Shown in pieces: positions 49,993 through 61,941 of a stretch of 64,000 nt of DNA. The first letter of the stretch is position 1; each line of letters opens with the position of its first letter. The stretch lies in NCBI RefSeq assembly GCF_964340395.1, contig NC_135564.1:10379391-10443390 (forward strand). The letters run 5' to 3'. The notes beneath the pieces are model-generated. The model was not told where the DNA came from. It ran no database searches and saw only the letters and a list, made by a program, of their open reading frames with translations. The DNA is from Glandiceps talaboti. Lineage: Eukaryota; Hemichordata; Enteropneusta; Spengelidae. Made by a program: the position numbers and the translations under genes.

Positions 49993-50849
49993 TATTAAGT
50001 GAGTGCCAGCGGGTCTAATGGAATGAACATTCAATATTCTTCATTAAAAACCTGGAGAAGACTGATCGATTCCGGGAAAATAGCTTTGGAAAATAAAATG
50101 AACAATTCCATATTTGATTGACAGTTTTCTGACAATGCAATGCCCCAGGGATTTATTGTAACAGCATTGTGTACACAACTTAGAACTCACTTGCCTGTTA
50201 TGATTGCAATCTGCTTGCGTTGACTTCAATGTGTATGTTCACAGTAGAGGAAATGAAGCAAACTAACAAACATGTAGTACGCTGATCAGGATTTATAGCT
50301 GTATTTGGGTGGAAAATTTCCGCTCAGTTTAAATCAACTTGTAATGCACCCCCATACAAGTAAACGTGCATGTGTTCGTAATATCTCAATTTGCTGAAAA
50401 TATCAATATAGTGAGTTTATCACTGACTAGAATAGAAATCAGTATGATTGCGGCCAGGCAATGGAACTATAGAAGTCAGGCTGATATATATAATTGCATA
50501 GTCTGTCAGTGTACACACATAATAAAAGTGTCAAATTTGCGTAATTATAGGAAAATGAAATTATCGATTATGAATAATTTGTAGGTTAATGAAGGAAAGC
50601 AATAAAATAAAATGTGAAATTATTGATGATTTTCTCATTCAATATAGATAGCTCAAACTGATCACCATTTTTTACCAGATGTAAGGAAAACTGTTAGCCT
50701 TGTTTTTCTGCATAATGTGTGATATACCGGTATTTGTATTCCAATGCTGTATGCTTCCTACATGTTAGATCGTATGATGCAGATGTCTAATGTTCAATTA
50801 ACTTTCCCACATTTTAACCAAGACTGCAACAGTTGCATATATAATCAAC
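49993..50849. other. Intronic stretch without features
   Basis: AT-rich sequence between the minisatellite and the family C copy 2; nothing recognised. Confidence 0.5.
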
Positions 50850-51152
50850 TTCTACAGCCCATTTCATGTTAGTGTTCACTGCTGTGTTTTACAACCATGC
50901 TGAAATGTTAACCAAGAAGACACAGCACATGCTACACTGGAAGATTGCAAGATTGAATGAATGCAATTTCTTGTGACATTTTGTCAATTGAACTAATGTA
51001 CCACCATGCAGACATCAAATACAGACATTAAAACATTGGCACATGTGTGTCTGCGTCTAGTTACAGTGTGATCAAATGGTTTATTTCATTTAGACAAAGT
51101 GTAGCAAGAAAGAAATTGCAACGTTACTACCTGAAAGTGTGAAAATATTTAT
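50850..51152. mobile_element. Family C fold-back element, copy 2 (3' truncated)
   Basis: TCTACAGCCCATTTCATG then TTAGTGTTCACTG matches the termini of the copy at 31819. The centre (CACCATGCAGACATCAAAT, then ACATTAAAACATTGGCAC) is nearly identical to copy 1. The right terminus is missing. It lies only about 115 bp before the LHFPL2 exon 2 acceptor. Confidence 0.85.
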
Positions 51153-51266
51153 GTAAATGGTATTTCAGTAAAGTCTTGTCATAATTTTGTAATTCTTAGT
51201 GCTGTCTCATTATCACCAATTTAAACCAAACTTAATTCTTTCTTTCTTTTCTTTATTCATTTCCAG

Positions 51267-51523
51267 GTCTCCTCCTTATAGTTGGCCTCGTTCTGTATCC
51301 TGCCGGATGGGGAGCACCACGGATTAAAGACCTGTGTGGACTGGAAGCCGGAGCCTTCCAGATCGCGGAATGTCATCCAGGTTGGGCTTTCTATACAGCC
51401 ATTGGTGCCACCTGTCTTGCCTTCATCTGTTCCGTTCTTTCCATACAGGCTGATGTCTCCACTTCCACGGATAAAGTTCAGTCGGAAATCCTGGAAGGAA
51501 AGAATCTCATTCTTCTTCCTTGA
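51267..51523 (+). CDS. LHFPL2: LHFPL2 tetraspan membrane protein, coding exon 2 (residues 148-232 and stop)
   Basis: This terminal coding exon follows a pyrimidine-rich acceptor ending TTCCAG at 51261-51266. Joined to the exon ending at 29626 it restores Gly148 and continues TM3 without a break (LLLIVGLVLYPAGWG, residues 149-163). The second extracellular loop holds Cys171 and Cys183. Next comes the strongly conserved HPGWAFYTAIG (184-194), then TM4 to about residue 206, and a cytoplasmic tail with STSTDKV and EGKNL, both typical of LHFPL2 ends. The TGA stop is at 51521-51523. The full product is 232 residues; human LHFPL2 is about the same length (228 from memory). Base composition is visibly richer in G and C than the flanking intron, as expected for an exon. 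Both exons have intact reading frames, so nothing suggests a pseudogene. Other LHFPL paralogues are less likely because the N-terminus and tail fit LHFPL2 best. Confidence 0.95.
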
Positions 51524-53480
51524 GCATATGGATTTATCTGGGAAAAATGTCAATTTTTTATGAAGAGCTGCCAACAGTGATGACTGCAGTGTACTTATAT
51601 GTATAGCTCTATTGACAACAACTAAGTAACAACGAAATTATTTTCGTGGGAAAATCAGTGAAAGTATACACTTGAAAGCTCACAAACACCACACTGTGGA
51701 ACCCATAACTCCAAGTGAATGGAATATTCCAGAAGTGAACAGTATTGGGACATACCAATTTCTAGGAGAGACAGGGGTGACCACATAATGAAGTAAACAA
51801 TGAAAGTGTTGCTAGAAGTGAAGACAGAAGTAGTAACTATAAATATGATGATTGGTTTGCTGTTGATTACTTGGCCACAGCTTAAAAAAATCTAGGCCTT
51901 TCCAAAATTTGCCATGATGGCACTTGACTTCCTGTCTGTGTGTACCTTGAGGGGTATACATGGTGTAGGTTACCCAGTTAATGATAGAGTTTTGCTGCTT
52001 TCCCCTGAATGTCTGAACAACACAAAACACATACCCTGATTTACACTTCTACAGAATACCTTGAGGGACACAGCTATGAGGCGATGATACCTCCAATTTG
52101 AATGAGGGTACTGTACTCTCGATTTCCTGTTTGCAGTCTGGAATGACCTATACAGCGAATTCACTACCTTGTACGATAAACTGTTAGACCAGCCAAGTCA
52201 GACGACCTGTTACCAAAAATGCCATAAAGTGAGGCTGAACCAAAAATGACCAAGCATGCATGTGACATACTTTTTTTTTTTTCAACTTATGCCTTTAATA
52301 GTTGGAAACATAAGAGAGAGAAAAGCTCCAAAGAGAGAAATTTGATTGAGTATTATTTAGCTACGATTGAAATGCGTGAAAATTGGCGAAATGCAAACAA
52401 TTCTGAGTGTTCCTGGAAAATCCGAATATTTTTATCTCCTGAGAGCAGCTTATATAGAAAAGTGAATTTTGAACTTTTATCATGTTCCTAAATTTATTTT
52501 AACCTGAGAAAAGCAGAAAAAATAAAACATATTCATTAAAAGATGTTGTTAATTATCAGTTAGGTGAAAGAAAACAAACTCAAATAATACTGAAATAGAA
52601 AAGTAGTGGGGAAGCACAATTCAGGCTGAATTCATTTGAGCATATATACAGCAAATGGCCATAGAGGGCGCTGTTTACTCACACCCACCAAAAACCTGTG
52701 GAGACCTAAAAAAAGAAAAGATGTCTTCATTGGCTTTCACATCATGTATGAAAATATTGCCTTGAAAAATGAAATATATTTTGGATTAGTTTTATTTTTT
52801 GACAGATATCCAAGTAAGTTGTGTAACTCATAGGCAGTTGATTCTTTGTCACACTTTAACACCCAAATACATATTTTATTAGAATGGAGATCTGAAATAT
52901 TTATTTTGCACAGTTATAACACCTGCTGTCTAAGTTTTGGGTGTACTTACCTAGAAAATGAGACATAATTTCTGGTTGTTGCATATCAGAAAAATGTATC
53001 TATATTTCATCAGTTTTTTAGTGCTGAAATTTTGTGTTGAAAGTGCAGAGTTTCCAAAAATTATCAATATTTTTATTTGCACTTCCATCCATACATTGTG
53101 GTGATAAGTTGTGAATTGAAGAAATTTTTTTGTATTTTTTACAAAGCTGAATCTAGTAAGATTATGAAGAACAAAAATGAAACAAAATATAATTACTCGA
53201 TCAAAAAAATTACTCCATCTGTATCTCCCCAAACCTTTGAAATTTGTGTAGATTATCTGAGATGTAATGGAACGCTCAAAACAAGGAAACTTCCTGATGC
53301 TCAAATACATAAACATAAAAATAATGTGAATAAAAACAACAACCAATAATGTATTTCAATAATTTCAATAATGCTGACAATAGTAAAAAAAAAACTATTT
53401 ATTTATATCGTCAATTTTGTTTACTACTGTATTCACTGTAAATAAAAACACAAACTTACTACAAATAAATAATCTTTTTT
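51524..53480 (+). other. LHFPL2: 3' UTR of LHFPL2 (end uncertain)
   Basis: Transcript sequence should continue past the stop at 51523. AATAAA hexamers occur at 52521-52526, 53329-53334, 53441-53446 and 53464-53469. The last group is followed by a T-rich stretch around 53474-53515, which suits a cleavage site near 53480-53500, but the true end cannot be fixed without transcript data. The open frames at 52951-53346 (minus) and 53077-53349 (plus) lie here and look like chance frames in AT-rich DNA. Confidence 0.5.
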
Positions 53481-56168
53481 TCTTTGTACAAAAATCTAGT
53501 GTTCCATTTTTTCTTGTAGAGTTGCATGTTCACGACAGAGATGAAGAATTTGAAATAGTCCGTTATCTGGTTTAATGATATCTGCTTTCAAGGATACAGA
53601 AAAACTCTTATTTTTTAGACGATTGTAAATTCAATGCTGTTCTTAGAAGACAGACATTTATTCAGGGTAGCTCAAGTAAAGGATCATAGACCTAAACTAA
53701 TGAAGTGTTACTTTGTCGTCAGGCTAGTGTATAAGTTATTTTTCTCTCTAACTACATGTGGCAGCTCACATTTACTGCATTCAGAATTGTCGTTTTGGTC
53801 TGTACATGGTCTGCATGAATAATCATCAACAATTAAACCAGGTTATGGACTATAAATGATATCTCAGGTAGCTGATGTACAGTACTGTTTGCAGGTTGCG
53901 ATTTACTATTTACTTTCACAGTGTTTATGTTATAATATATTCCATGATCACCAAAAAACACTTTCTAGCATACTTTTATTACACTATACATACAATAATT
54001 TGATGAATTTTTGAGAAAACTGATTTTATCATCTCAAGTTTTTCAGAGTTTTGTCATTTTGGATACATTTTCCAAAAAAAATTCTTTTTTTCCACTTTCA
54101 CTGTACAGAGAAAAACACCTTGTTTATAACAAAAAAAAATCAATTTTCATAAAGTATGCTAGATGATTATGCTTAAAAAACTCTTCCGATTAGTGTTTAA
54201 CCAGATGTACATTGTAATTTGCATATTTATTAGCTGTCTTTTCATTGGCTGTTTTTCTTCGTCCAATCACTGCATTAGTTTTCAGATAAGGTCATTACTT
54301 GTACAAAATCCTTTCAACAACCAAAGTTAATAATGATACTTGTACCACAACAAAACTACTCTCACTTCAATGCACTTTTTTTACCTCATAATAATCTATT
54401 AATAGTTACTTAGCAACTTTTACCAAATTGTTTACTTCTTTCAAGTTTGTGTCAAATATGAATTTGTGATAATTTGTATTTTGTACACTATTAGTTACAA
54501 TGTCAGACTCATTATTTTTAAAAGCTTGGCATAAATAATGAAGTGCAAGGTTACAAATTAACTTCAAAATAATTAAGCTGAGCTGATCTTGAGTTGAGAA
54601 CAATAGACCCAATATGCCAAGAATTATACCCAACTCTTTGTTCTAATGTGCACATTCTTGCACTTTAAACCAGAGTATTTTTCAGTTTTACTAAAAAAGG
54701 AACTGCATTACACAATTGCCACAAGTGGCCTACAGGTCTCTTGGTTTTACAACAATGAGAGCGCAGTATGCTATAAAATGTACCATGGAAATTATGCAGA
54801 ATGAAAAATATTATGATGTTCAGTGTTAGAGATATCTTTATTTTGATGTCTATGAAGAGCACAACTGCATGGATGCATCATTTGCCACAAAAATAAAGAA
54901 ATCATTCCAGCAGAGATGTGAAACAAACATACAAATGGATGGTGCAGGCGTAGTATGGGCAGGACTCAGGTCCTAAAGATGTCTTGCTTATCCAAACTAA
55001 AAGATATCCTATGTTGTAGTGTCTGTTATTACCAGTATTGCTGACATACTGGGTCCACAGTTTACCAGGTTATTGTGTATTTTGCAAAATAGTGAATGTT
55101 AATCCAACAGAGATGTGAAACAATCAGATGGAGTGTGCAAGTAGAGTCTGGGCAGGACTTGGGTCTGAAGTACATTTTGCTTTGATAGCCAAGTTTTTTG
55201 TGGACGTCAAGCAAAGTAAAGGGGAGGGGGGGGGGGATAGTGTGACATATTGAATACAGAGCTGAAGAGACAGATTTTATGATGTTCCTGGCTTTTAATA
55301 TTTAACCAATGCAATCTTGTTATTAACTTTGTTACAGTGAACCCAAGAGACATTCAGTTATGATTTGAAATTATTTTCTGTATTTCTGTTTATATATTAA
55401 ATAAGTAATGAATTTTATGGAAGTAATGAGCAAACAGAAGTGTTATTTACTCAAAGAACAGGTCATCACATCTTGAAAAATGAACATCGTAAAAATATTT
55501 GACTTTGATGAGTATATAAGTAGTAAAATTGACCTATTTCTTCCACTATGGGTAAAGCTAAAAAGAGAGCGAGAGCACAATTTTGACTCTATATGAAAAA
55601 GTCTGTAAAAAGTACAGTAACTTTGCACTTATAGTCAATGTTTTTAGAGTTTAGATTCTAAATCAGGAGCTTTGGTTGTTGATGGTATAATATGCTACTT
55701 TTTCTTGAAAAAAGGGGAAAAATTAGATTTTTTTAGTTTGTTGTCAGAAAACTAATTCTGAACTGTGAGCTACTGAATATATTTTAGAGAGTGTTGAGTC
55801 TCAATCAGAAACATAGGTTGTTGAAGGTTATGCCGTTTGTTTCCCAGAAAAATGGTGAAAATTTTCCAACAGGAATCTGATTGCCTCATTTGTGACTTGG
55901 TGTAACTGTATAAACACCCTTGCCAGGGTATAATTGTTTTAGTCTACACACTATTATTATTATTATGACTTCAAAGCAAGATTTATCAATTTTTTTCTTG
56001 TCTGTTTTGACTACTTTGTATTATAATGTATATCTCTAGTTTTCTATTGTAACATTTACAAATGGTTTTTGGAGACTGCATCATTTGCAGGGTAACACAA
56101 TAAAACTACAAAGTGTGAATTATAGACTTGTCAATTTTTAATGTGTGCAAAGGTGAAAGTCAGTGCAA

Positions 56169-56181
56169 AGGTCAAAGGTCA
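56169..56181 (+). promoter_or_regulatory. Perfect DR1 nuclear-receptor site
   Basis: AGGTCAAAGGTCA, with another related half-site pair (AAAGGTGAAAGTCA) about 10 bases before it. Confidence 0.4.
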
Positions 56182-56242
56182 GTAAGATGTTCGCTGTGTT
56201 GTGACATCACATGTAGATATATCATCTCAATCATGGAATAAG

Positions 56243-56243
<1 letters not shown>

Positions 56244-56317
<74 letters not shown>
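56244..56317. repeat. GA microsatellite
   Basis: About 36 uninterrupted GA dinucleotides. Confidence 0.97.
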
Positions 56318-56319
<2 letters not shown>

Positions 56320-56958
56320 TATCTGTGGTGAAGGGGTTATTCAGCAGGCTTTGAAAGTGATTGTCATGAAGAAAATATCTCCCCTAGGAATGATAAAGTA
56401 GAAAAAACCTGGTAGAGGGGGGTGGGGGTGGGAGCAAGGGGAGAGATGTGTTTTCACCATCCTATCACCGCTGTTAGGCACAGAAGTTGGAATAAGTGTA
56501 CAGTTATGTAATTTATATATGACTTTTGGGTATATATAGTCTAAAAGGTAAGTGAAATATTTGAGATATTCAACACGATTTATTTTAAATTAGTCTAAAA
56601 CTACAAGTAATTTTATTTTATGGACTCTACTACATAAATAAAACACAATGGGCATATTTTATTGTCAATTTCTGTTTTATGTTCTTGAGAAAATATAATT
56701 ATATGATTTAAATGCAAATGATTCCAAATAGCCTTTAGCTTAAACGTAACAAAATGACTGTTAATGTCAGATAAAAGGTCAGATATGGCAATCCTCAACA
56801 AAGGAATATGCCGCCATGAGTTGAGACTTAATTATAAGATCCTATTTTGTTGCAGTTTAGTTGTGTAATGGGTTGCTGATAACATATTGTCTGATTCTCA
56901 GAAGTCAAGAGACTATTGTACAGAGGGAGTATACAGTACATGAGATAGTCTTGTTGTA

Positions 56959-57304
56959 TTAAAGCTGCACTGGCTGCATTACTGAAACATTTTTTGAAAC
57001 TGTTTTGTTAGATATAATGATCGACTACTCATAATAATGAACAGTATAGAATCCCCTCGACATATTTGTGAGGTTATGTACACTTGATATAGTGGAAGAA
57101 ATCCGATTAAATTATTTTTGCGTCCACACCTAAAAATCAGTGCCCCAATGCAATGGTGATTGCAACTTGTTACTGTACTACATATAGATAAAACTGACCT
57201 TTTATTTACATGTACAATGTCTAATTATTGGTATTCTAAAATTTTCTATGAATAATTATCTGATCATAAAATTGATATCCCAGTTACAGCTAGTGCAGCT
57301 TTAA
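56959..57304 (+). mobile_element. TTAA-flanked element, piggyBac-like, family A copy 2 (complete)
   Basis: The left end is TTAA followed by AGCTGCACTGGCTG; the right end read in reverse is TTAA followed by AGCTGCACTAGCTG, so 13 of 14 bases match. The element is 346 bp including both TTAA copies and has no coding capacity. Confidence 0.82.
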
Positions 57305-58203
57305 TAGGACAGTGGTTTACAATGATTTGATGTCTGTGCAAGTAATCTGTAGCAGAGTCAAGTTTGTTGTAGTCAGGCTAGGGAGTTACAGTTAGTTACA
57401 GGAATAGGGTTAGACTCCCTAGTATACACCTGATTTATATATATGGACATAACTCGTATTACAGTGACTGTCCATGTTTAAGAATGGCCCTCTTTATTTC
57501 TGTTTCTCATGACTCAACCAATCATGTATTTAGTGATTCTGATAAACAAATTTAACAGAATAATAACACCCTCTATGGCCATATTGGGGGGGGGGGGGGG
57601 GTGAAAAACAGCACCAATGGCAAGATTGTGATACTGAAAGCATAAAAAAAGTATCTGGGCGATCATTAGTCGTGCTTGCATATGGAGTCCTTTGAGACTC
57701 GATTCTAACAACTGTCCCTCCCTTCTTCTGGTGTTGAGGGTCATTCCAGTAATCTAGACCCATGCACCATCTACAAGCAGGACTAGGCGATCATCTATCA
57801 CTGGAAATACAGATACAGCAATGGAATCATTCTTTGTTTAAGACCAACTTTTCCATAACTGCCAGTCAACTGTTTTTATATTCAAATGTTAATCCTAATT
57901 TTTTTTAAACATCAGACAGTGTAGAGGAACAAATATTGTATTTCACCCCCCCCCCCCCCCCTTTTTTAAATGTTAGATCTGGCTTAGGAAGTTATATAAC
58001 AGATATTGCATTTATCTCAAGTGTTTCTTGAAATATAGTTTAACTGAGTCATGTGTCAGCTGTCACAGATGTTATTTTGTGTAATAATAAAACACCATTT
58101 AACTAGCAATAAAAATTCTGATAGCTTTACCATTAGTCTATAAATCTGCAATTAATTTGAGATAGACTTCAACAACATGGTACCATCTGCCATTCCTACA
58201 GCT

Positions 58204-58216
58204 TGACCTTTGACCT
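58204..58216 (-). promoter_or_regulatory. Perfect DR1 nuclear-receptor site (minus strand)
   Basis: TGACCTTTGACCT on the plus strand, the reverse complement of AGGTCAAAGGTCA. Confidence 0.4.
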
Positions 58217-59377
58217 TTCTAGTGGAGTACAGGCCAAACAAACATACCAGAACACACACACAAATATCAGTTATTTCAATACTTTATTTTTCAATGTATT
58301 ACAGCAATTATTTCAATAGTTTTTTATGTAAATTTCACAAAATACAATTCTTCGTCACACTAAGCATTACAGGACAATTTTACATCAATGTTTTTTTTTT
58401 AAAAAAAGAAGGCATTTATGCACTAACACAGAATTGTGATAATATCTCAAGAATCTGTACAATACATAGAGAAGATTCACTGCTGTGATAGTCAATTAAG
58501 TTTTTTTTTTCTAATATGGAGTTACAAACTCCTCAAAACATAATCTTAAAATTTACTTGCAGGGAAGCAAAATGAATTAATTTTCTTATGATCAAAACTG
58601 TTCAAATACACAAGGTATGTTTGTCAGCAAGTGGGGAAATTCATACTACCTGAAATTAAAATTTATGTAAAGCTAGGGGGTCCACTTATAATTATATTGC
58701 ATCCTGGGTAAAATGTCGCTATGGTGGTACAGAATTTTCTTCTTCTTTTTCAGAATGGTCACTGTGACAGATTTGTAAGACAGTTTTAAATGACAGAAAT
58801 TTTCACACACAATAACTTCTTTCTGTCAATGAAGAATACTGCATATTATGTTGGTTGAAGAAAATAGGTGAGAGAGGGGAGTGGGGGAGGAAAGGAGGGA
58901 AGGGTCAGGTTTGCATAGTCTGAGAAACCGTCTGGTGTAAACCATGATACAATGTATATCAATGTGAGCTTGAGTTGTAGGTTAGATAAATTTTACTATA
59001 ATTTGAAGTTTGACTGAAAATCATACAAAATTTTGCATTTGGCAACATTTCTCCCATTCTCTCTTTCTCAGATACGGATACTCAAACCACTTAAAAATTT
59101 GCCTATAGTGGTCGTCCGAGATGAATGGTTGCACTCTTCGAACTAGACCAAAAAAATTTGTCAATGTTGGTACTCATATTTCACTAACCGTGTTTGTAGC
59201 AAGTGATAACAGGAGTACTCTCAATGACAACTCTTGTAATCTACTACCTCTGAACTAGAACATTTTGTCAGTTTGGCTTTCATTAGTTGGCATTTTATTG
59301 CTTCATTCCATTCACAAATTACTGCTGATAAAATGAAAGTGTATTGTGTGAGAAGCTTTTACTACTACGGCAATCAA

Positions 59378-59638
59378 GCTATCGGCAAACAATTGGCAAA
59401 AACTACAACTTATGCTACAAATGGACGTTGACGTAATTACATTCACAGTAGGGCGGTATCTAAAATAGCAAGTTTCCCTCAAGTGGCCACACATTCAACC
59501 TCATACGGTGTTTACACTATCTTGATTACAGGGTGATTGTATACACATAATCAAGACACCGCAATCACCCACTTGTGTAATCTACCACATGCAATAACAA
59601 TGGTTTTAGTTTGTGTCGATCTTAGTTTTGCCGATAGC
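59378..59638. mobile_element. Inverted-repeat element, family D copy 2
   Basis: The 12-bp perfect terminal inverted repeat is GCTATCGGCAAA at the left and TTTGCCGATAGC at the right. The interior shares TTGATTACAGGGTGATTGTA, CAATCACCCACTT, CTACCACATG and GGTTTTAGTTTGTGTC with the copy at 32798. Confidence 0.82.
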
Positions 59639-60511
59639 ATGTTTTTCTTAGTAATAATTACTTTGGCACTTGAAGTAATAGTAAACTGAGTGATATCTAT
59701 AAATGACTGAGTTGAACTCATAAAAAAGTTTACAATTCTTGGTATCTTCAATATCATTTTACCTATGCTAGAAGGTCAAAATAGAACAAGAAGGTCAAAT
59801 TATTCTTATATGCACCTATAGTAATGCATGTGAAGTACATGGAGCAGAAGTTATGGTGTCGACCAACAAATCAAATGTTTTTGTTTTTTTATGATGCGCA
59901 TAGGCATATTCTATTTCAGGTACCGAGACTTTGATTCCATTGTCTTCAAAAATGTCAAATCACTGATATGACAAGAGTGAGCTGTTATTGAGATATACAT
60001 CAACTATTCACAACAAAGTCCAAACAAACTAAAAAATTTCAATTTTTACAAAGTTAGAAAAAATATTCCTTGAAATCATTCAGGCAATAAACCTATCGCA
60101 GAACTTTGCAGAATTAAAAATGGTAATCAAATGAAAAAAAAAGGCAAAAATTTGATTTTTTTTTCTTATCACATGTTTGCATATATTAATTTCATACTTT
60201 GCCTGAAAAAACAGTACAAGAAATTTTGTTACTTTTTTAAATCTGCTTGAGCGGTACATTATTACATCAATTTCATTTTTTCAAAATTGATGTTTCTTTC
60301 CTTCATTCAGTAATTCTTATCGATAAAATGCATACATATTCACAACTCATGGATATTATCCTTCCTTTGCATTTGAAGGTATTTCCTCCAGGAAAAAACA
60401 GAACTGCTTGAGTAATTTATTCAAATATATGCATAACTTTAATGTGTGACCCTTGACCCACCATGTTTGTTTGTTTGTTCACTACATCATAATTCTTCAA
60501 GTATCTACATA

Positions 60512-60728
60512 CAGTAGACTGTAAGGTACGCCATGACGGGACACCCTCACACATCGTTCAACCCCTCTCATGTCTGTACCGAGCTGGCCACCCACCCTTC
60601 CTGCCATTTCCAACCAGAGCTGGTTAGACCCAATCACAGATAGGTACATAATGATAGGCATTTAGATACAGCCAGGAGAGAGAAGGCCGGTGAGGGTGGA
60701 GTAACACGATGTACCTTACAATCTAGTG
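60512..60728. mobile_element. MITE-like element, family E copy 1
   Basis: TAGACTGTAAGGTACGCCATG at the left is answered in reverse by GATGTACCTTACAATCTA at the right, and ACACCCTCAC (left) by GTGAGGGTGG (right), so the terminal repeat is about 38 bp. The interior is relatively GC-rich. It lies in the 3' flank of DPP8/9. Confidence 0.82.
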
Positions 60729-61108
60729 TCTACACAAAAACGGTAAAATGAAACAACTAATGACAAAAGACCTACTTTATAAGATTTTCAAATGCATACA
60801 GACGATCTACGCCACTAAAATGTGGGACGGTCAGTTCAGATCTGTGTGAGCATACAGTAATAATCATTATACAATTTGGATCTCACTTGAAGGTTTACAG
60901 GATAAAACAAAACAAACAGAAAACACATATTTCTACTGTACCGCTAATGAACCCTACCCTGGTTTACTACAATACATCAATCATCTACACATCTAAAATT
61001 GAAGTTGTACTTTATTAGTTTGTAATCCATGCTATGTACAAGGTATTTCATTTCCTATACTGTTAAACAAACAAAACATTAGATACCTGCCTAAGGTCAC
61101 ATTCAACC

Positions 61109-61168
61109 TAGTCTGTAAGGTATGCCATGACGGGGCGCCCTCACACATCGGTCAAGAAGAGGCCGGTT
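61109..61168. mobile_element. Family E remnant (left end with internal fragment)
   Basis: CTGTAAGGTATGCCATGACGG, then GCGCCCTCACACATCG, repeats the left end of the element at 60512; it jumps to AAGAGGCCGG from that element's interior. The middle and right end are missing. Confidence 0.8.
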
Positions 61169-61706
61169 CAACCTGGATTTATCTATTGCAGCATTGTAAT
61201 GGAAGTCTACTAATTTTCAATGCTAGTGTTTTTAAATTTTGTAATTCGTTTTATGTTAAATCATCTTTTAAATACTGACACTGACCTCTGCTATTTTGAT
61301 GGATATTTCTGATAATGAATTCTTGAATATTGGGTCGACTGAAAGGACAGTCCTCTTACAAGGATCTGAGTAACTAAGATTTGATTATTTGTGGCTAAGA
61401 ACTATCTTGTCAGGCTGTTTACAACAGTGATTCGTTCAAGTTTAAAATTGATTTACACACTCCTCATTTACATATTCCCACGGTGCATCATTGAAGATGG
61501 CTGACAATGTCCCATGATGCATTATTCAAGATGGCCACTGCAGTTCCCTATTTGAGACACATACGTTGTAACAACCACAGATACATCTTCGAACATGAAT
61601 AATTTTCCACAGGACACTAAAATTACCACAAAACCATTAAATTTTGGACATCTTGAACTTCTAGATCCTTGTATATGATCAACCAAAGCATTCTAAAGTG
61701 TAAGCC

Positions 61707-61774
61707 ACAGACTTGGTTGCCTGGCTTGACAATATTGTTCGTCAATATTGTCCAGCCAGATAGCGAAGTCTCTG
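61707..61774. repeat. Near-perfect hairpin, related to the element at 25875
   Basis: CAGACTTGGTTGCCTGG and GACAATATTG on the left pair with CAATATTGTCCAGCCAG and AGCGAAGTCTCTG on the right around a loop of about five bases. The inner 10-bp stem is perfect. Confidence 0.85.
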
Positions 61775-61846
61775 GGATATCTATTGTACTCCTATAAAAT
61801 TTTTCTTTCTCAATTTCCTACTTAGATGGAAACACAGTGCACTACA

Positions 61847-61941
61847 TTTATTCTATAAGTCTTATTCTACCTTATTGCCACTAAATACTAAACTTACTAC
61901 AGCTCACTATCCTATATCTATTGCATCTCTATCTAAACTAT
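61847..61941 (-). other. DPP8/9: Minimal 3' UTR of the DPP8/9 gene
   Basis: The first AATAAA on the minus strand after the stop is at 61852-61847, about 90 bases downstream. The UTR may well run further: TTTATT (AATAAA on minus) recurs, for example at 61012-61017. Its true end is unresolved. Confidence 0.4.

Larger units (their letters stand above)
29627..51266 (+). other. Large phase 1 intron of LHFPL2 (21,640 bp)
   Basis: The borders are GTGAGT at 29627 and TTCCAG at 51261-51266. The intron divides codon 148 inside TM3. It contains a CA microsatellite, several inverted-repeat elements, two minisatellites, a GT/GTAT array, a CCAT array and a candidate regulatory cluster at 37986-38077, each listed separately. 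I saw no nested gene: the longer open frames inside it (for example 29642-30052 on the plus strand and 34242-34631 on the minus strand) match no family I know and have no splice context. Confidence 0.9.
53481..61846. other. Interval between the convergent genes
   Basis: AT-rich sequence between the likely ends of LHFPL2 and DPP8/9. It contains a GA microsatellite (56244), DR1 sites (56169, 58204, 60447), family A and D elements and the 60.5-kb element, all listed separately. No gene recognised; frames here are short and unlike any family I know. Confidence 0.5.

Noticed and set aside
52951-53346. 131-codon minus-strand frame in the LHFPL2 3' UTR
   Set aside because: AT-driven Phe/Ile/Asn-rich translation, overlapped by an equally unconvincing frame on the other strand.
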